Shown here: in pieces, positions 59,668-64,000 of the stretch | How positions within the stretch are numbered: position 1 is the stretch's first letter | How the letters are laid out: the number at the start of each line of letters is the position of its first letter | Source: Pleodorina starrii | Lineage: Eukaryota; Chlorophyta; Chlorophyceae; Chlamydomonadales; Volvocaceae | Assembly: GCA_030267565.1 (NCBI GenBank) | Contig: BRXU01000002.1 | Location: 434,001-498,000 of the forward strand | Length of the DNA: 64,000 nucleotides | Direction: 5' to 3' | The notes under the pieces: generated by a model | What the model saw: the letters and a program-made list of their open reading frames with translations, nothing else | The model's database searches: none | Told to the model about the DNA's origin: nothing | Made by a program: the position numbers and the translations under genes

Positions 59668-59902
59668 CTACACGCTACGGAACGGTGAGCTTCAGAAATG
59701 CTTATTGCGTCGCAGGGCAGCCCTAACCTGTTCCCTCAACGCAGACGACCACCACAACTCGGCGGACGCGGCGCTCATCAAGAAGGCGGACGTGCTCAAG
59801 AAGGCCGGTGCCCTTCGCCTGCTGCGCGACGACTTCAGCTGGCAGTGCAGCATTATCGAGAACATCGAGGCCCTCCTGGAGTGCCTGAACGAGGCATCCT
59901 AA
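59246..59902 (+). CDS. Right-arm copy of the same unknown coding sequence
   Basis: It is the mirror image of the left-arm frame: 218 open codons on the + strand that cross the axis and end at TAA (59900-59902). The likely intron is 59686 to about 59742 (GTGAGCTTC to CAACGCAG). The two copies give the same protein downstream of residue 75 and differ only near the axis. The intron's presence in both arms shows that the duplication happened at DNA level and not by retroposition. Confidence 0.4.
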   Translation: MPSAKSANSEAVQFSFAACTSLSTSCTFSTFFERKPVSPLPASDPFRALPDTTLTTNVETKDVTAGSSPRAPALEPAVTSFVSTFIARVVSGKARKGSDAGKGLTGFLSKKVENVQLVDKLVQAAKLNCTASEFADFADGNYTLRNGELQKCLLRRRAALTCSLNADDHHNSADAALIKKADVLKKAGALRLLRDDFSWQCSIIENIEALLECLNEAS

Positions 59903-60050
59903 GGTGGGACAAGCTAAAGCACAGGCTTCCTAGCGCGGGTCGCAGCATCTGTGTCCAGAAAACGCCCTCCAGAAAACGCCCTCTCAGCTTGAGGATGCGA
60001 TAGTAACAATGTGAAAGGGCTAGGGCGGGAGTCGAGCCTATCGTCAGACC

Positions 60051-61997
60051 TGCATTCGAATAGGGTGTCAACCGCCCCACCCCAGGGGTGCATAACCAGC
60101 ACAAGGCACCACCTGCCGGCTGGCTTTTTCAACAGTGCACTCGCCTGCTGGCCCCGGCAACACTGCACCGCCGATGCCAAGGGACTAGGCCCCTTAGTCC
60201 TATTTGCCCCTGGCCTGTGAGCATGCTCCCTTACTGAGCTTTTTTTATGTACTTCTCGAACCCCTCATTTCTTGAATTCCCGCCACACTGAGCCCTGCTC
60301 TCTCGTTCCCGACCTCCTTGGCCCATGCTTCACCACAGCGGTCGTCTTCTTGTCGGGCATCAGGCTGTTGCTGTGGCACTGCGTGCAGTTCGAGAAGCAA
60401 CAGGGCCTAAACCCAGCCACAGCTTCCGCGGCCGCCAGCGCCGCCGGTACAGCAAGGGCAACCCCGGCCGCCAAAGCGGCGGGCGGCAGCGGGGGCGGAG
60501 CGACCCCCTGGAGCCGTTGCCATTCGTCAGCGCCAGCACGATCAGTAGTTGGAGGAACGGACGCGGCGGCGACAGGTGCTTTCCTTCCTAGACTTTGAGG
60601 GCCGTATTCGAGCGCTAGCGAGGGGAGCGGGGCTACCACGTCAGAGGAAGAAAGCGACGAAAGCGACGGCATCGCGATAGGTTGGGGTGCAGGGTACGAG
60701 GGCATGTACGGCACTCGCGATGCTGAGGGGAGCTGCTGCTGCTGCTGCTGCTGCTGCTGCTAGAGAGTGTTACAAACGCAGTGGGATTAGCTCTCCGAGG
60801 GGGCTTTGTCGACGGGCATCAGCACCAGAGGGAGGGCGGACACTCCCTATCCCACTGATTCTCATCACAAGCTTTGATCGTGTCACTAGGTGTCTATACC
60901 TTCTTTCCGAGAGACAGGACCCATCCACGACTGAAGGCCAATCTTGTGCTGCCTTGCTGCGAGCTGTTTGGTTACGTGTTCTGTTTTGCCTTGCACTGGG
61001 CAGTATTGGGCAACCCGTTCTCCTTAGAAGATGCCTGCCTTCCAGGCCAGTGTGTGCTTGTATGTCTTTGTGACAGGCAGATGTGTGCTGCGGTAATGCC
61101 CTCCTGTGTGTTTTCGGCCACCACTCCAGGGGCTTACGATCTTCAGCGGTGCTCTCGCCCGCTCATATTTACAAGGCTTCCTTCACATGTGTGGGCAACC
61201 GTATCAAACTTGCTTCTTGGCCGGCCGAGTGAGGACAGGAGGCACACACGGCCCCTCAACACGACTTGCCAACACTGTAACACTACTTCATCAGCCACCA
61301 CAAACTCTGATGAAAACGTTCACATAACCTTGTCTTACACTTCTCCATACGATCACCACTGCTACTTCTACCACTCGGAACGCTTTCACAAGCGCGATCC
61401 GAATGTAAGCACACACGGGCGCACTCGCCCTGCTAGTCGAGGCTGGGCCCGTGGGTCGAGACTGGGCCCGTGGGTCGAGGCAAGACGCACGGGTCGAGAC
61501 TGGGCCCGTGGGTCGAGGCAAGACGCACGGGTCGAGACTGGGCCCGTGGGTCGAGGCAAGACGTACGGGTCGAGGCTGGGCCCGCTCCTTCATGTAGCAC
61601 TGTCCTCCACCATGTAGCTCTGCAGCCGTCTGTGATGCACGGCATTGAAGGAACACGGTGGCCCGGGCGCAACGCCCCACATGCTCCGTTGTACAAGGCA
61701 GGGCCGGCGAGCCGTCGGCGCGCATGTACACGATGCGTGCTTCCCTCTCGTCCGTTCACCTTCACGAGCCTTAAAGAGCTCCCTCATTTGAGCGTCTCAT
61801 AATACCCAGAGCCACCTCCCCGCCACACACACACACACCCCACACAGGGCCCCGCCTGAGTCCAATGAGCCTTCAACTCCGGCAAACTTCCCGATTCATG
61901 AGGCATGGACCCGTCCAGGACGTCAGGGGAAACACGAGGCTCCTCCTCCCCGGCTCCAGCTCCCACCCGCGTCTCTTCAGTGCAACCGCCACACTGC
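60051..61997. other. Repeat-containing intergenic region
   Basis: It holds a (CTG)n run at about 60730-60765, the 38-bp tandem at 61464-61584 and open frames without clear family (60265-60714 on -, 60874-61617 on +). The - frame contains CCFSNCTQCHSNSLMPDKK, a Cys/His cluster that may be a decayed zinc-binding motif, but nothing else supports a gene. Confidence 0.4.
61464..61584. repeat. 38-bp tandem of GGGCCCGTGGGTCGAG-type units
   Basis: Units starting at 61464, 61502, 61540 and 61578 contain GGGCCCGTGGGTCGAG and GCACGGGTCGAGACT. An extra partial unit lies at 61445. The sequence is unrelated to the 57-kb minisatellite, although the period is the same. Confidence 0.85.
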
Positions 61998-63884
61998 CTA
62001 CTCGTCATCTTCACCGAAGTCCCCCATGATGCCGGCCGAGATGAGCTGCATGGCGCTCTCTGCCTCCTCCGGATCCAGACGACCGTTGCGGTCCTTGTCC
62101 GCCTGGGCAGGGAAGGGAAGGGGCGGATGCGGGGTGGTGGGCAGGGATGGGGGAGGCGTGTGCAGGTGCGCAGCTCGTCGGCTGCCGGTGCGCCGCGTGA
62201 GAGCTGATCGGGGTGGGATGAAACGCAACCGCCCCGCCAGCAGGTGTGCGGGGGGTTAGGGTCGCCATGTCTGGAGGCGGGAAGTGCCGCAAGCGGGCAG
62301 TGCTGCATGTCTGCGGTATGGATGTCGGCCGTTGCCTACCCGGCGGGTCACGGGCCGAGCAGCCATTCAGAACTTAAGCAGCATCCCGCTCAGTCCAGCT
62401 CAGTGTGGCCCTCCGCCGCCGCCCCAAGCCTCCTCCATTAGTGCTGGGCTGCTCCCTCTGCGCACAACCCACCTCTCATCCCAAACCCATTCTCCTCCCA
62501 CCCACCCTGCATGCAACCTCTCATTCTTCGCCCTTTCATTATTCCCCTGTCCTCCCTCCCCTCCCCTGCCCCTCCCTCCCTTCCACTCCCCCGCTCCCTC
62601 ATTCGCCCCAGCCACCCACCCACCCACCCACCAGCTTGAACGCCACCGGCAGCACGTCATTCCCCGTCTGCCCCAGGTCGCCCAGCCCCGCCTGCAGCTC
62701 CTCCAGACTGACACCCGGTTGGCCGTCGCGCTCCATGGTCCTCATCCACCGCTCGTCCACCTCAAGCTCCAGAGCCAGACCCCGAGAAAACTCGTCAACG
62801 CTGTACGGCAAAGTACGGCCCGAGGGCGGATGGAGGGCGGGTGCGGGGGGCAGGGGGCAGGAGGGAGTGAGGTGGTGGGGTCGCAGGGTGAGGTGGGGTC
62901 CGGGGCTTAGGGTTTGTCAGCTGTCTGCTGTCACCGAAGCGGGGAAAGGAGTGCTGCTGCTGCTGTTGCAGGAACGGGGGGTGCAGCGCAGCGGGGGAGG
63001 GAGAAGGGAGGGAGGAGACAGACCCAGACCCAGGGGTGCGCGAGGCCTCTCTCCGGGACGAGCCGGTCGGGTCCGCCATCCCATTGCCTCTCCCCCCACG
63101 TCCGTCCGACGATCCGACCGCAACAAGCGCCCCTGCAACCATGCAAAACCCGGCGGGTCGTCGGCACGACCAGGCCGCGACGACGGAACTCATGGGGCCC
63201 AGCCGCACCCTCCCATGTGTGTACCGGTATGTGTGGGTCAGGAAGCCGAGACCGAGAAAAGAGGGGCCGAGCGCACCTCACCTGATCATGCCGTCATCGT
63301 CAAAGTCGACTGGGGCCATCACGTCCCGAATGACAGTCTCCCGGGGCACCTGGCGGGAAGCGAGGGGGTAAGCGAGGGGGTAACGTGAGGACGGAGGCGG
63401 TAACAAAGCCCTGGAGCTTGGGGAGCGATGCCGCTTATAGCACCGCATTTTTCGATGGCAGGGCAGGGCGGGTGATCAAGATGAGACCGCAGGGCGGGTG
63501 ATCAAGATGAGACCGCAGGGCGGGTGGCACTAGGAGCCGAGGCGCAGCGAGCTGTAGTCGCAGATGTGGTCGCTGGACGCGTCATCGTTAGCGCGGCACG
63601 GGGCGAGGCTGCAAGACCCCAAGTGCTCGTGTCCGGAGCAGCCTGAAGCGAGCGGAAGGCGACAAGGATAGGATGCCGCAGGTACAGGTAAGCACGGACT
63701 CCCGGCCCGCCGCGCGATCCGCCACCGCCGCCGCCCGACGACGTACCGTCACCCCGCCGTTGCGCTGCATGGCCCCGCGGATCTCGTCAACGTCCAGAAA
63801 GCCGTCGCCGTTCTCGTCCATCTTTTGGACGAGTGGCCGAACCAAGTCTGCGTGTCGCGACATGAAACATGGCAGGGCGCGCAT
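61998..63884 (-). CDS. EF-hand calcium-binding protein (four EF-hands)
   Basis: Four exons join in phase: 63884-63753, 63349-63282, 62800-62632 and 62102-61998 (stop TAG), giving 157 aa, about the size of calmodulin-like and calcineurin B-like proteins. EF1 MDENGDGFLDVDE and EF4 ADKDRNGRLDPEE have full Ca2+-binding loops (D at 1, D/N at 3 and 5, G at 6, E at 12). EF2 VDFDDDGMISVDEF is also intact, with its loop split by the second intron (AG|C in the serine codon). EF3 MERDGQPGVSLEEL is degenerate and probably does not bind calcium. Acidic GDFGEDDE forms the C-terminus. No myristoylation glycine follows the chosen ATG. The protein is probably a cytosolic calcium sensor; its target is unknown. 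The ATG at 63884 is 25 bases from a trinucleotide microsatellite. Confidence 0.85.
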
Positions 63885-63908
63885 CTTAAGAGTCGTACTC
63901 GTGTGCGA

Positions 63909-63909
63909 C

Positions 63910-63991
<82 letters not shown>

Positions 63992-64000
63992 TAGTAGTAG
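63909..64000. repeat. (GTA)n trinucleotide microsatellite
   Basis: About 30 GTA/AGT units run to the window edge with one interruption (ATAGTAGTAG) at the end. It lies immediately upstream of the EF-hand gene, in its presumed 5' UTR or promoter. Confidence 0.95.

Larger units (their letters stand above)
58849..60050. repeat. Near-perfect inverted repeat of about 1.2 kb without spacer
   Basis: The left arm (58849-59463) and right arm (59464-60050) are reverse complements around the axis AGC|GCT at 59463/59464. They differ by only a few bases plus two 14-base unit-number differences: an extra AGCCCGCGGGCTCC at the axis and a third GGAGGGCGTTTTCT in the left arm. Each arm carries the same coding-like sequence, including a GT-AG intron of about 60 bases. 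A transcript would fold into a hairpin of nearly 590 pairs. No flanking target-site duplication was found. Confidence 0.93.

Noticed and set aside
58849..60050. Foldback as a retroposed gene pair
   Set aside because: Both arms keep the same GT-AG intron-like segment and have no poly(A) tract, so the copying was at DNA level.
60265..60714. - strand frame with CCFSNCTQCH as a zinc-finger transposase piece
   Set aside because: Only one short Cys/His cluster is present, without other transposase motifs, terminal repeats or target-site duplications.

Overview
The window looks like nuclear DNA of a chlamydomonadalean (volvocine-type) green alga. It is GC-rich and dense in GT-AG introns. It carries short interstitial runs of the CCCTAAAA (TTTTAGGG) Chlamydomonas-type telomere unit, likely TGTAA poly(A) signals downstream of several stop codons, and many Gly/Ala/Gln/Ser/Pro runs inside proteins. 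I cannot name the genus. No rRNA, tRNA, CRISPR array or intact autonomous transposon was seen. Gene models were built by hand by joining frames whose splice phases agree; no alignment or database search was possible.

Layout. 1-3956 (+): 3' part of a TPR-repeat protein. 6006-8115 (-): small DUF2358/NTF2-like, probably plastid protein. 9638-12186 (+): GNAT acetyltransferase with a large low-complexity insert. 12785-20652 (+): large protein joining a TIR-like N-terminal half to four discoidin-like (F5/8 type C-like) modules. 21540-25213 (-): MAP3K-type protein kinase with a predicted myristoylation/palmitoylation N-terminus. 26706-29358 (+): plastid-type conserved protein, 5' end not found. 31078-38217 (-): BTB-BACK protein with long homopolymer regions. 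38783-40614 (+): DsbA/FrnE-like thioredoxin-fold oxidoreductase. 40615-47973: gene-poor, with a few orphan coding-like exons. 47974-55391 (+): TKL/RAF-like kinase with a helical N-terminal region. 55392-61997: repeat-rich, with a palindromic CCCCTAG array, a 38-bp minisatellite and a near-perfect inverted repeat of about 1.2 kb with no spacer. 61998-63884 (-): four-EF-hand protein. The window ends in a trinucleotide microsatellite.

Several neighbours look like signalling genes: TIR/discoidin-like, MAP3K, BTB-BACK, TKL kinase and EF-hand. Nothing in the sequence shows a shared pathway, and eukaryotic neighbours need not be linked in function. The strongest novelty candidates are the 58849-60050 foldback, which could be a long-hairpin small-RNA precursor or a foldback element, the TIR-like/discoidin-like fusion, and the helical-bundle TKL kinase.
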